In this document: one piece after another, positions 23,838-31,538 of the stretch
How the letters are laid out: every line of letters starts with the position of its first letter
How positions within the stretch are numbered: position 1 is the stretch's first letter
NCBI GenBank assembly: GCA_002428415.1
Contig: DIWI01000085.1
Location: 1-32,467 of the forward strand
Source of the DNA: Clostridiaceae bacterium UBA6110
GTDB lineage: Bacteria; Bacillota; Clostridia; Clostridiales; Clostridiaceae
Reading direction: 5' to 3'
DNA: 32,467 bases
Translations under genes and position numbers: made by a program
Notes under the pieces: generated by a model
What the model saw: only the letters and a program-made list of their open reading frames with translations
Told to the model about the DNA's origin: nothing
The model's database searches: none

Positions 23838-24743
23838 CTATATGGTTGCTTCTGAAGGAAGCATCCTTTCTTCCAGGTAATTCATGAATAGTGTACCTGG
23901 CTTATAGTTATAGCCCTTCTTGTAAATCAGGCCGATCTTTATCTCTTCTTCCACGCTGTCTTCGACATGAATGACATGGAAGCTGGCGTAGTCGTCAGGC
24001 GAAAGGAACATCTCCGGAAGGATCGCAACGAGGTCGGAGTGCATGAGAACTGAACGGATAAGCTCCTTGGATGTGCACTTCAGGAGTATGTTGGGCGTGA
24101 AATGGTAGTTGAGACACTCCTGAATTAACGATGATGTGAAGCTGAAACGCTCGGACAGCTCTACGAAACGCTCTGCACGTATCGAATCGAAGGTTATCCT
24201 GCTAAGGGTAGCTATTGGATGGTTTTTCCTGCAGACAAGTACCTTCTTGCTTCTTATTGATGGAAGGTAGGTCACTCCTATAACTGGTGTTTCGGTTGGA
24301 TTGACTACCAGGCCGATGTCTATCTTGTTATTTATAAGCATGTTATGTACCTCGCTTGAACCTTCTTCCCTGAGTGCCAGGTTTATGTTCGGATAATCCT
24401 GGATGAAGTTCACGAGATTAGGTATATATTCGCTATTTGCCAGAAGCTGAGTAATGCCTAGTCTGATCCTTCCGGACAGGGTTTCCCCGGTCTTCTGGAA
24501 CGAATCAAGAAAATGATGATAACTCTCCATGAACTCCTTTGTCTTTCCAAGCAGGTCCATTCCTGCGGGAGTCAGGGAAAGTGTCTTGTTCTTGTACACG
24601 AATACCGGTTCGCCGATTTCACGCTCGAGTTGCTTAATAGAGCTGCTAAGTGCAGGTTGGGAAACATACAACCTTTCAGCGGCCATGGAATAATTCCTGA
24701 CCTGTGCGATCTCCAAAAAATACTTCAATTGCCTTATTTCCAT
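23838..24743 (-). CDS. LysR family transcriptional regulator
   Basis: This 301-residue protein has the usual LysR layout: an N-terminal winged helix (MEIRQLKYFLEIAQVRNYS, then AAERLYVSQPALSSSIKQLE) and a periplasmic-binding-like effector domain from about residue 90 (LSGRIRLGITQLLANSEYIPNL). It diverges from the acyl-CoA ligase operon, the classic arrangement for a LysR activator of its neighbour. Its promoter overlaps ACATGT repeats that recur at the PadR gene, so it may itself be under PadR control. The effector cannot be read from sequence. Confidence 0.93.
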   Translation of the reverse strand: MEIRQLKYFLEIAQVRNYSMAAERLYVSQPALSSSIKQLEREIGEPVFVYKNKTLSLTPAGMDLLGKTKEFMESYHHFLDSFQKTGETLSGRIRLGITQLLANSEYIPNLVNFIQDYPNINLALREEGSSEVHNMLINNKIDIGLVVNPTETPVIGVTYLPSIRSKKVLVCRKNHPIATLSRITFDSIRAERFVELSERFSFTSSLIQECLNYHFTPNILLKCTSKELIRSVLMHSDLVAILPEMFLSPDDYASFHVIHVEDSVEEEIKIGLIYKKGYNYKPGTLFMNYLEERMLPSEATI

Positions 24744-24774
24744 TTTTTACACCACCTGAAATCCATGTAGGCAT

Positions 24775-24816
24775 ACATGTAGACATGTCAATTATAACAT
24801 GTAAACATTCACATGT
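24775..24816. promoter_or_regulatory. Tandem PadR-type operators between the LysR and ligase genes
   Basis: ACATGT occurs at 24775, 24783, 24797 and 24811; the last three are spaced exactly 14 bases apart. This produces two perfect ATGT-N8-ACAT sites (24785-24800 and 24799-24814), the known consensus of PadR operators. They overlap the promoters of both divergent genes. A LysR-type site is an alternative reading, but the same spacing also occurs at the PadR gene. Confidence 0.72.
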
Positions 24817-24819
24817 AAA
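24791..24819 (-). promoter_or_regulatory. Promoter of the LysR-PucR operon
   Basis: On the minus strand TTTACA (plus 24814-24819) and a perfect TATAAT (plus 24791-24796) are 17 bases apart. An ACATGT-N8-ACATGT element covers the end of the -35 box and the spacer. The layout is almost the same as in the promoter at 31461-31489. Confidence 0.75.
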
Positions 24820-24836
24820 ATAAATTATGGTTATAC
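24808..24836 (+). promoter_or_regulatory. Promoter of the acyl-CoA ligase operon
   Basis: TTCACA (24808-24813) and TTATAC (24831-24836) are 17 bases apart. The -35 box lies on the last ACATGT half-site, so a bound repressor would block it. Transcription should start about 85 bases before the ligase ATG. Confidence 0.6.
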
Positions 24837-24927
24837 GTGGTAATAGATTTTTCGTATTAGACAGACCATGCCTTCATCAATAGAATGGGACCTGAGAAGT
24901 CAATACGACGATTGGTGAAGGTGAAAA

Positions 24928-26490
24928 ATGGGAACTACATTTGGTGGATTCACAGAAAAGCTTGCAAGTAAATATGGAGACAAGGTTGCAATAGTATTCA
25001 GGGGCGAAGAGCTGACATACAGGGAACTTGACAACTTTTCGGACAGAATAATGCTTTTCTACCTTGGCAATGGAATAAGCAAAGGTACTCATGTGGGTCT
25101 TCTGGCATCAAATTCAGCAGAATGGGTAATACATTATCTGGCACTCTGCAAGCTTGGTGCAGTAGCAGTATTGTTCAATACCCATTTGACAGGCGAAGAG
25201 CTGGCAAAGGCACTTAATTATGCTGATGTAACATATCTCACTTGCGGGGATAGGGCTGAAAAGGCAGAATTCAAGGTATGCCTGGATAAGATAAACAGGG
25301 AGTCAGCACCTATGCTGAAGCGGATATTCCACATTGGCCATGAGCTTGGACCTCTGCTAATGAATTACAAGGAGCCAAGCGATCTGGAGGCTGAATACCT
25401 CAGAGGCAGGAAGGCGTCAGTTGACCCGGCGGACCCTGTGAACCTCATTTTCACATCGGGGACTATAGCCAAGCCAAAGGGCGTTCTTACAAGCGGATAC
25501 CAGATGCTGACAGCGGCCGCTGAGGCAGCGAGGCATATGAGACTGGGACCGGAAACGAGAATATGTTCCGTGCTTCCCCTTTATCATTGCTACGGACTTT
25601 CAGTGGACCTGCTTGCGGGGCTGACAGCAGGAGGGACTATTTATATCCTTGAAGCCTTCAGGTCGGCAGATGTTCTTGAATGCATTGAGAAGAACAAGTG
25701 CACCGTGTTCAACGGAGTGACGACCATGTTCCTCGCCATGATGAGGCACGAAAACCGGATGAACTACAAGATCAGCTCGCTGATTACAGGAACGGTTGCG
25801 GGGTCTTATGTATCCCCAAATGAATTCATGGAGATAAGCAGGAACTTTTCAATACCTCACCTGCAGATGTCATATGGCCAGACGGAAGCGACAGCCGGGA
25901 TAACCTTCTCGGGTTTCGATGAAAGCCTTGAAAGCAAATCGCACCATGTAGGGAAGCCAATCGAGGGAACTAGCCTTAGGATAAGCGGAGCTGAAGGGCT
26001 TCCAGGGATTTCCGGGGAGATTGAGATCAAAGGCTTCAATGTCATGAAGGGCTACTACAGGATGAAGGATGAGAGTGAAAAGACATTCACTGATGATGGC
26101 TGGATGAAGACAGGAGACCTTGGGATGCTGGATGAAGACGGAAATCTCCATATCACCGGACGTGTGAAGGAGCTCATCATAAGATGCGGCGAGAACATCT
26201 CGCCAGTTGAGGTGGAGACCTGCATACGGAACTATCCGGGGATTGAGGACGTGAAGGTGGTAGGTGTGCCTGCAGAGGTAATTCAGGAAAAGGTTGTCGC
26301 CTGTATAATTCTCAGGAAGGGCTGGAGGATCAACGAGCAGCTTCTCATAAACCATATGAGGAAGCATCTGGCGCAATTCAAGATACCTGAGAGTATCGAG
26401 TATTTCAGCGAATTTCCAATCGGACGGACTGGCAAGGTAAACACAGGAGAGCTTAAGAAAATGGTCATCGGGACTCTTGAGAAGGTATAG
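24928..26490 (+). CDS. Acyl-CoA synthetase (AMP-forming ligase)
   Basis: This 520-residue ANL-superfamily enzyme turns a carboxylic acid, ATP and CoA into acyl-CoA, AMP and pyrophosphate. The P-loop-like motif is FTSGTIAKPKG (175-185), with Ile where Thr is usual. It is followed by the adenine motif MSYGQTEATAG, the hinge motif TGDLGMLDEDGNLHITGRVKELI and the catalytic lysine Lys503 (GRTGKV). The length suits medium-chain or aryl acid ligases; the exact acid is unknown. It begins the operon with a CoA-transferase, thiolase, reductase and hydratase. A PadR-type operator suggests induction by a phenolic or related acid, which is inference. Confidence 0.92.
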   Translation: MGTTFGGFTEKLASKYGDKVAIVFRGEELTYRELDNFSDRIMLFYLGNGISKGTHVGLLASNSAEWVIHYLALCKLGAVAVLFNTHLTGEELAKALNYADVTYLTCGDRAEKAEFKVCLDKINRESAPMLKRIFHIGHELGPLLMNYKEPSDLEAEYLRGRKASVDPADPVNLIFTSGTIAKPKGVLTSGYQMLTAAAEAARHMRLGPETRICSVLPLYHCYGLSVDLLAGLTAGGTIYILEAFRSADVLECIEKNKCTVFNGVTTMFLAMMRHENRMNYKISSLITGTVAGSYVSPNEFMEISRNFSIPHLQMSYGQTEATAGITFSGFDESLESKSHHVGKPIEGTSLRISGAEGLPGISGEIEIKGFNVMKGYYRMKDESEKTFTDDGWMKTGDLGMLDEDGNLHITGRVKELIIRCGENISPVEVETCIRNYPGIEDVKVVGVPAEVIQEKVVACIILRKGWRINEQLLINHMRKHLAQFKIPESIEYFSEFPIGRTGKVNTGELKKMVIGTLEKV

Positions 26491-26582
26491 ATTTTTCTGA
26501 TAGCTGGCAATAAGACACCGGTATTATACATGGACTCAAAGAGGATATATGATGAAGACAAGATTAAAGGGGGGAAACATAG

Positions 26583-28142
26583 TTGGCTAAGTATATTACG
26601 GCAAAGGAAGCTGCGCTTCTGGTAAACGACTTCGATACAGTAGGTATAGCAGCACAGGGTCTCGCCGGCTGGCCTGATGAGATCGGGGAAGCGATGGCAG
26701 ACAGATACAAAGAGGAAGGTCATCCTGCAAACCTGAAGATCAAGCAGGCATGCCATACCGGAGACTGGAAACAGAGAGGAACCACAAGGTTCGGCATCAA
26801 GGGCATGGTAAGAAGCTGGACAGGTGCACATATAGGCGGTTCTGCGAAAATGTGCCAGCTGGCACTTGAAGAGGAGATTGCTACATACGCTCTTCCCCAG
26901 GGAGTAATAATCAACCTTTGGAGAGAGATCGCAGCTCACAGACCAGGACTGATAACAAAGGTCGGTATTGGAACTTACATCGATCCGAGAATTGAAGGCG
27001 GAAAGATGAATGAGGCAGCCAGAAAGTCTGAAGACATAGTAAGGATACTCAATATCGACAATGAAGACTACCTTTTCTTTCCAACTTTCCCTGTGAACGT
27101 ATGTATATTGAGGGGAACCACAGCTGATGAAAATGGAAATGTCAGCATGGAAAGGGAGATGTTCCTAAACGAAGGCTACTCGCTGGCAGCAGCTACGAGA
27201 AACACCGGAGGAATCGTCATAGTCCAGGTTGAATACAAGGTAAAGAATGGAGCAATCAAGCCAAAGGATGTCATTATCCCAGGAGCTCTTGTCGACTACG
27301 TTGTCGTAGCGACTAAAGAGGAGGCATCATGGCAGACTGAAGGAAGATACTATAGTCCTGCATTTTCAGGTGAGCACAGGGTTCCGACAGGATCCATGCC
27401 CGTACTCGCTTTGGATGAAAAGAAGATCGTCGCAAGAAGATGCGCCAGGGAGCTCAAGAGCGGCATGATAGTAAACCTTGGAGTGGGAATGCCCGCCAAC
27501 GTGGCTTCCATAGCAGCAGAGGAAGATTGCATAGATAAGATCACTCTGACTGTAGAAGGTGGAAGCTTTGGCGGAGTACCTGCAGCAAAGCCCGATTTCG
27601 GTGCAGTATACAATTCGGAGGCCATCATTCCTCATAACCAGATGTTTGACTTCTACGATGGCGGCGGATTGGACCTTGCAGTCCTTGGACTTGCCCAGGT
27701 CGATGAAGACGGAAACCTGAATGTGAGCAAGTTTGGACCGAAGTTCATGGGGCCCGGCGGATTCATAAACATATCACAGGCGTCTAAGAAAGTTGTATTC
27801 TGCGGAAGCTTCATGGTCGGTGCCAAGACTAAAGTCGAGGATGGAAAACTCATCATCATCGAGGAAGGCACTGAAAAGAAATTCATGAAGAAGGTCGACC
27901 AGATCACCTTCAGCGGAAAGACTGCAGCGGCAAACAACAAGACAGTCCTCTATGTGACAGAAAGATGCGTATTCCAGCTTACAAAGGATGGAATGGAGCT
28001 GATTGAAGTTGCACCAGGAATTGACGTTGAAAAGGATATACTGGCAAACATGGAATTCAAGCCGCTTGTGAGCAAGGACCTTAAGACCATGGATGAAGAG
28101 ATTTTCAAAGAGACCTGGGGCAGCCTGAAGAGCATAGTTTAG
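26583..28142 (+). CDS. Family I CoA-transferase (propionate CoA-transferase/YdiF type)
   Basis: This 519-residue protein fuses the two CoA-transferase halves in one chain, as in Pct and YdiF. The catalytic glutamate is Glu325 in LTVEGGSFGGVPA, matching Glu324 of Clostridium propionicum Pct. It swaps CoA between short acyl groups such as acetate, propionate, lactate or butyrate. The start is TTG at 26583 with GGGGGG 8 bases upstream; the paralogue at 31539 begins at the same alignment position (MVEFITAKEAA against LAKYITAKEAA), which supports the choice. It follows the ligase by 92 bases. It gives the operon an ATP-free way to activate acids or to release products. Confidence 0.92.
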   Translation: MAKYITAKEAALLVNDFDTVGIAAQGLAGWPDEIGEAMADRYKEEGHPANLKIKQACHTGDWKQRGTTRFGIKGMVRSWTGAHIGGSAKMCQLALEEEIATYALPQGVIINLWREIAAHRPGLITKVGIGTYIDPRIEGGKMNEAARKSEDIVRILNIDNEDYLFFPTFPVNVCILRGTTADENGNVSMEREMFLNEGYSLAAATRNTGGIVIVQVEYKVKNGAIKPKDVIIPGALVDYVVVATKEEASWQTEGRYYSPAFSGEHRVPTGSMPVLALDEKKIVARRCARELKSGMIVNLGVGMPANVASIAAEEDCIDKITLTVEGGSFGGVPAAKPDFGAVYNSEAIIPHNQMFDFYDGGGLDLAVLGLAQVDEDGNLNVSKFGPKFMGPGGFINISQASKKVVFCGSFMVGAKTKVEDGKLIIIEEGTEKKFMKKVDQITFSGKTAAANNKTVLYVTERCVFQLTKDGMELIEVAPGIDVEKDILANMEFKPLVSKDLKTMDEEIFKETWGSLKSIV

Positions 28143-28249
28143 CTGCCAGAAAGAAAAGAATGATTATAGAAAAACCTAAACAGTCACTTTAAGGGTTTAA
28201 CAGGTAGGTAAAAGAAATATATAGATAACAAAGAAAAGGAGACAAAGAA

Positions 28250-29449
28250 ATGGCATATACCAAAGCATACATACCTTACGGAGGATATTACTCGACACCA
28301 TTCGTAAGATGGAACGGATCATTAAAATCAGAAAACCCAATAACTTTAAGCGCAGATACGGCGAAACGCTGGTTTGCTGACAAGAAGATCGACCCGACAG
28401 TATTGGACTTCCTGTACATGGGATCAACAGTCGTAAATCCTCTGTCCTTTTACGGACATGCATATGCAGCTGCAGTTATCCTAGACAGGAAGAAGGAGAT
28501 ACCTGCACTTTCGATGAACCAGGTTTGCGCGACTTCAACCACTACACTCGGACTCGCGGCAAATGACATCGAGCTTGGAAATTTTGATTCTGTATTCTGC
28601 CTCTCGACTGACAGATGCTCCAGCACTCCTATCGTTGTAGCACCCAATCCAAGGACAGGCAGCCTTGATATAGAGAATGTGGTCCTTGATAACTTTAAAA
28701 GGGATCCGTCGCCGGGAGCAGGACTGCAGATGTACCAGACAGCTGAGGCAGTCGCAAGGGAAGTTGGAATCACAAGACAGGAATGTGATGAGATAGCACT
28801 GCTTAGATACCATCAGTACCTTGATGCGCTTGCAAACGACAGGGAATTCCAGAAGAAATACATGTTCCCGGTTGAAGTAAGAGAAAGCAAAAGGGACGTA
28901 AGGTATATTTCTGAAGATGAAGGTGTAAGGCCTGTGACAGCTGAAGAGCTGGCGAAGCTGAAGACCATCGAGGAAGGTGGAGTTCTTACCTACGGCAGCC
29001 AGACACATCCAGCTGACGGAAACTGCGGACTTATAGTAACAACAAGGGATAAGGCAAAGGAACTAAGTACTGACAAGAACATAACAGTTCAGGTTCTTTC
29101 ATATGGGATAGTGAGGATAGGAGCAGGAAAAATGGCAGCTGCGCCAGTACCGGCACTTGAACTTGCAGCAAAAAGGGCAGGAATAAAGATCAGCGACCTC
29201 AGCCAGGTTAAGACACACAATCCTTTTGCTGTCAATGATGCAAACCTTGGAAGAATGCTTAACATCGACCAGAAGATCATCAACAACGGCGGATCATCAA
29301 TGATCTACGGACATCCACAGGGTCCTACAGCAGGAAGGTCAATAATGGAGCTTGTAGAGTTGCTTGCGAAGCAGGGCGGCGGATATGGAGCATTCACAGG
29401 CTGTGCAGCAGGTGATATCGGAGCTTCCATAGTAATAAAGGTAGGCTAA
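28250..29449 (+). CDS. Thiolase family protein (acetyl-CoA acyltransferase type)
   Basis: This 399-residue thiolase-fold protein joins two acyl-CoA units or cleaves a 3-ketoacyl-CoA. The nucleophile is Cys93 (NQVCATST), the general base His355 (GHPQGPTAGR) and the second cysteine Cys385 (TGCAAGDIGAS), so the catalytic set is complete. The usual NEAF motif reads HNPFA (323-327), placing His where Asn normally sits, similar to the HDCF of SCP2-type thiolases. This marks it as a less studied branch and makes plain acetoacetyl-CoA thiolase activity uncertain. The ribosome site is AAAAGGAG. The reductase and hydratase genes follow. Confidence 0.88.
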   Translation: MAYTKAYIPYGGYYSTPFVRWNGSLKSENPITLSADTAKRWFADKKIDPTVLDFLYMGSTVVNPLSFYGHAYAAAVILDRKKEIPALSMNQVCATSTTTLGLAANDIELGNFDSVFCLSTDRCSSTPIVVAPNPRTGSLDIENVVLDNFKRDPSPGAGLQMYQTAEAVAREVGITRQECDEIALLRYHQYLDALANDREFQKKYMFPVEVRESKRDVRYISEDEGVRPVTAEELAKLKTIEEGGVLTYGSQTHPADGNCGLIVTTRDKAKELSTDKNITVQVLSYGIVRIGAGKMAAAPVPALELAAKRAGIKISDLSQVKTHNPFAVNDANLGRMLNIDQKIINNGGSSMIYGHPQGPTAGRSIMELVELLAKQGGGYGAFTGCAAGDIGASIVIKVG

Positions 29450-29495
29450 TCAAATAGATATAATAAAAAAGCTTAGGAATAAAGGAGATATGAAA

Positions 29496-30242
29496 ATGAG
29501 ACGTTTTGAAAATCAGGTAGCAGTTGTAACCGGATCAGGAAGAGGCCTTGGAAAGGCATTCGTTGAAAGGTTCGCAAAGGAAGGCGCAAAGGTTGTCGTT
29601 ACAGACATCAATGAAGAGGCTTGTATCGTAGTTAGGGATGAAATCATAGCTGCAGGCGGAGAAGCCATAGCAATAGCATGTGACGTGACCAACAGGGCAC
29701 AGGTAGCTGACATGATGAAGACTGTCATCGAAACATACGGACAGATAGATGTACTTGTCAACAACGCAGGAATCACAAGGGATGCATCCTTCATGAAGAT
29801 GACTGACGACCAGTTCGACCTTGTCATCAACACAAACATGAAGTCAATGTTCATCTGCACTCAGGAAGCTGTTAAGTACATGTTCGAGAGAAAGTACGGA
29901 CGTGTAATAAACATAAGCTCACTTACAGGTGTAGCTGGAAACTTCGGTCAGACGAACTACGGTGCTGCAAAGGCTGGAGTTATCGGAATGACAAAGACCT
30001 GGAGCAAGGAGTTCGGCAGGAAGGGTGTAACTTGCAATGCGGTAGCACCTGGATTCATGATGACTGAAATGACTCTTACAATGAAGCAGGAAATAATCGA
30101 CAACCTTATCTCACAGATACCTGTAGGAAGAGGCGGAGACCCTAAGGAGCTCGCAGGAGCAGTGGCATTCCTCGCATCAGAGGAAGCAGGCTTCATAAAC
30201 GGAGCTACACTCAATATCAATGGCGGAACCTACTGCAGCTAA
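29496..30242 (+). CDS. Short-chain dehydrogenase/reductase (FabG/PhaB-type 3-oxoacyl reductase)
   Basis: This 248-residue classical SDR interconverts a 3-ketoacyl thioester and an (R)-3-hydroxyacyl thioester. It has the nucleotide motif TGSGRGLG, the structural motif NNAG (VNNAGIT) and the catalytic Ser-Tyr-Lys (SSLTGVAGNFGQTNYGAAKAG). I choose ATG 29496 because AGGAG lies 8 bases before it; the in-frame ATG at 29490 leaves only 2 bases. An Asp after the second strand (VVTDINEE) hints at NADH preference. In this operon it pairs with the (R)-specific hydratase at 30286 and the thiolase, so acetoacetyl-CoA or a longer ketoacyl-CoA is a likely substrate. Confidence 0.9.
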   Translation: MRRFENQVAVVTGSGRGLGKAFVERFAKEGAKVVVTDINEEACIVVRDEIIAAGGEAIAIACDVTNRAQVADMMKTVIETYGQIDVLVNNAGITRDASFMKMTDDQFDLVINTNMKSMFICTQEAVKYMFERKYGRVINISSLTGVAGNFGQTNYGAAKAGVIGMTKTWSKEFGRKGVTCNAVAPGFMMTEMTLTMKQEIIDNLISQIPVGRGGDPKELAGAVAFLASEEAGFINGATLNINGGTYCS

Positions 30243-30285
30243 TACCTGATACAAAAATAAAAAATGAAATTCGGAGGAATTAATA

Positions 30286-30705
30286 ATGGCTTATGAAATA
30301 AAGACTTTTGCTGACTTCAACGTGGGTGACAAGAACTCGTTCACAAAGACAATAACAGAGACAGATGTAATACTGTTTGCAGGAATCAGCGGTGATTTCA
30401 ATCCTCTTCACATGAATGAAGAATATGCCAAGACAACTGTATTCAAGTCAAGGATATGCCATGGAATGCTTGTAGAGAGCCTTTTCGGACCAGCAGGCGC
30501 ACCATTCTTCGGAGGCGCATCGGTATACATGGGACATACACAGAAATTCAAGGCTCCGACAAGAATGGGAGACACAATCACTGCAATTGTTGAAGTTGCT
30601 GAAAAGATAGAAGAGAAGAAGATACTCAAGATCCACAACTATGCAGTTAACCAGGATGGCGTCATCGTAATTGATGGTGAGGCTACAGTAAAGATACTCA
30701 AGTAA
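30286..30705 (+). CDS. MaoC-type (R)-specific enoyl-CoA hydratase (PhaJ-like)
   Basis: This 139-residue single hot-dog-fold protein has the hydratase 2 motif FAGISGDFNPLHMNEEYA with catalytic Asp37 and His42. It adds or removes water between a 2-enoyl-CoA and an (R)-3-hydroxyacyl-CoA. The size fits PhaJ-like hydratases. It is last in the operon, 43 bases after the reductase, with CGGAGGAATT as ribosome site and a strong terminator after it. It could take the enoyl-CoA made by the dehydratases elsewhere in the window into an oxidative route, or make crotonyl-CoA from (R)-3-hydroxybutyryl-CoA. Confidence 0.92.
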   Translation: MAYEIKTFADFNVGDKNSFTKTITETDVILFAGISGDFNPLHMNEEYAKTTVFKSRICHGMLVESLFGPAGAPFFGGASVYMGHTQKFKAPTRMGDTITAIVEVAEKIEEKKILKIHNYAVNQDGVIVIDGEATVKILK

Positions 30706-30730
30706 TATAACCTCTGACCGTTTGATCAGT

Positions 30731-30767
30731 AAAAGAAGGTACGGTGTCTAATCCGTACCTTCTTTTT
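30731..30767. terminator. Bidirectional intrinsic terminator
   Basis: The 14-base arm at 30731-30744 pairs fully with 30753-30766 around TGTCTAAT. The stem starts with AAAA and ends with TTTTT, so it works in both directions. It separates the convergent hydratase and PadR genes. Confidence 0.92.
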
Positions 30768-30771
30768 AAAA

Positions 30772-31317
30772 TCATGACCTTGAAATGTGATATAGATAGT
30801 CATCAAGCCAGTTGATGTAGTATTTTTCCCTCATGATGGCACTTTCAAGGACTATGAAGTCACCGAATTCCCTGGCCTTTACAGATGGTGGAACCGGATA
30901 GGCCCTGTCCATGATCTTCTGCAGGGAATCAAGCTTTTGAAGATGCTTCAACTTCTGCTGCGTAACCAGGGCTGCAAGATCATCAAGGTTTAGAAAATCG
31001 GAAAAATAAGCCCTTAGGCGGAATATGTCCTTTGGAGTCGCTTCGAGCGGTTCATCCTTGACAAGCCACTTCATGAGCTCCTGCCTGCCCTTTTCGGTGA
31101 TAGTATAAAGCTTCTTTTCAAGCTTCTCTCCCTGGATAACAACCTCGAAGCTTAATGAGCCCTCATCAATAAGCTTGCTGAGCTCTGGATAGACCTGACT
31201 GTGGTTTGCATACCAGAAGTTGGCAAGGACATTGCTGTTGAATTCCTTGGTTATGTCATACCCTGTCATAGGTTCCCGGTTAATCAGTCCAAGAATTGCA
31301 TATTTAAGTGTTCGCAT
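30772..31317 (-). CDS. PadR family transcriptional regulator
   Basis: This 181-residue protein has the N-terminal PadR winged helix (LKYAILGLINREPMTGYDIT, then YPELSKLIDEGSL) and a C-terminal helical dimer domain. Known members repress genes for phenolic acid or drug response and are released by the ligand. The start ATG 31317 follows AGGAGGTAAC. The operator-like sequence ATGT-N8-ACAT lies exactly over this ribosome site, with the Shine-Dalgarno inside the spacer, which suggests autoregulation. The same kind of site occurs at the LysR/ligase promoters and, with one mismatch, at the last CoA-transferase promoter. The regulator therefore probably controls this whole acyl-CoA region. Confidence 0.92.
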   Translation of the reverse strand: MRTLKYAILGLINREPMTGYDITKEFNSNVLANFWYANHSQVYPELSKLIDEGSLSFEVVIQGEKLEKKLYTITEKGRQELMKWLVKDEPLEATPKDIFRLRAYFSDFLNLDDLAALVTQQKLKHLQKLDSLQKIMDRAYPVPPSVKAREFGDFIVLESAIMREKYYINWLDDYLYHISRS

Positions 31318-31337
31318 ACATGTTACCTCCTACATAT
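31318..31337. promoter_or_regulatory. PadR-type operator over the padR ribosome site
   Basis: ACATGT (31318-31323), 8 bases, then ACATAT (31332-31337) contains a perfect ATGT-N8-ACAT. On the minus strand the 8-base spacer is AGGAGGTA, the Shine-Dalgarno of the padR gene. A weak promoter (TTCAAT, 17 bases, TATGAT on the minus strand) lies just upstream. Confidence 0.68.
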
Positions 31338-31460
31338 TGAAGCAATCATACCATAACATCAGACAAAATTGAACCTGAATGTAACCAGAAAAAAATCAGC
31401 ATAACTGAAATTGTGTTTGTGAAAAATTTAGAAAATAATGTACATTAGAACGTGTATGTA

Positions 31461-31489
31461 TTTACATGATTAATTCTACATGTTACTAT
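31461..31489 (+). promoter_or_regulatory. Promoter with embedded PadR-type operator, last CoA-transferase
   Basis: TTTACA (31461-31466) and TACTAT (31484-31489) are 17 bases apart. ACATGA (31464-31469) and ACATGT (31478-31483) are separated by 8 bases and fill the spacer. One base differs from the perfect ATGT-N8-ACAT. The layout matches the LysR promoter at 24791-24819 almost base for base. Other half-site-like strings, such as ATGTACAT at 31438, lie just upstream. Confidence 0.72.
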
Positions 31490-31538
31490 ATTGTTATGGA
31501 ATTAACGATTGAAAATATCCTTAGGAGTGATTAAAGAC

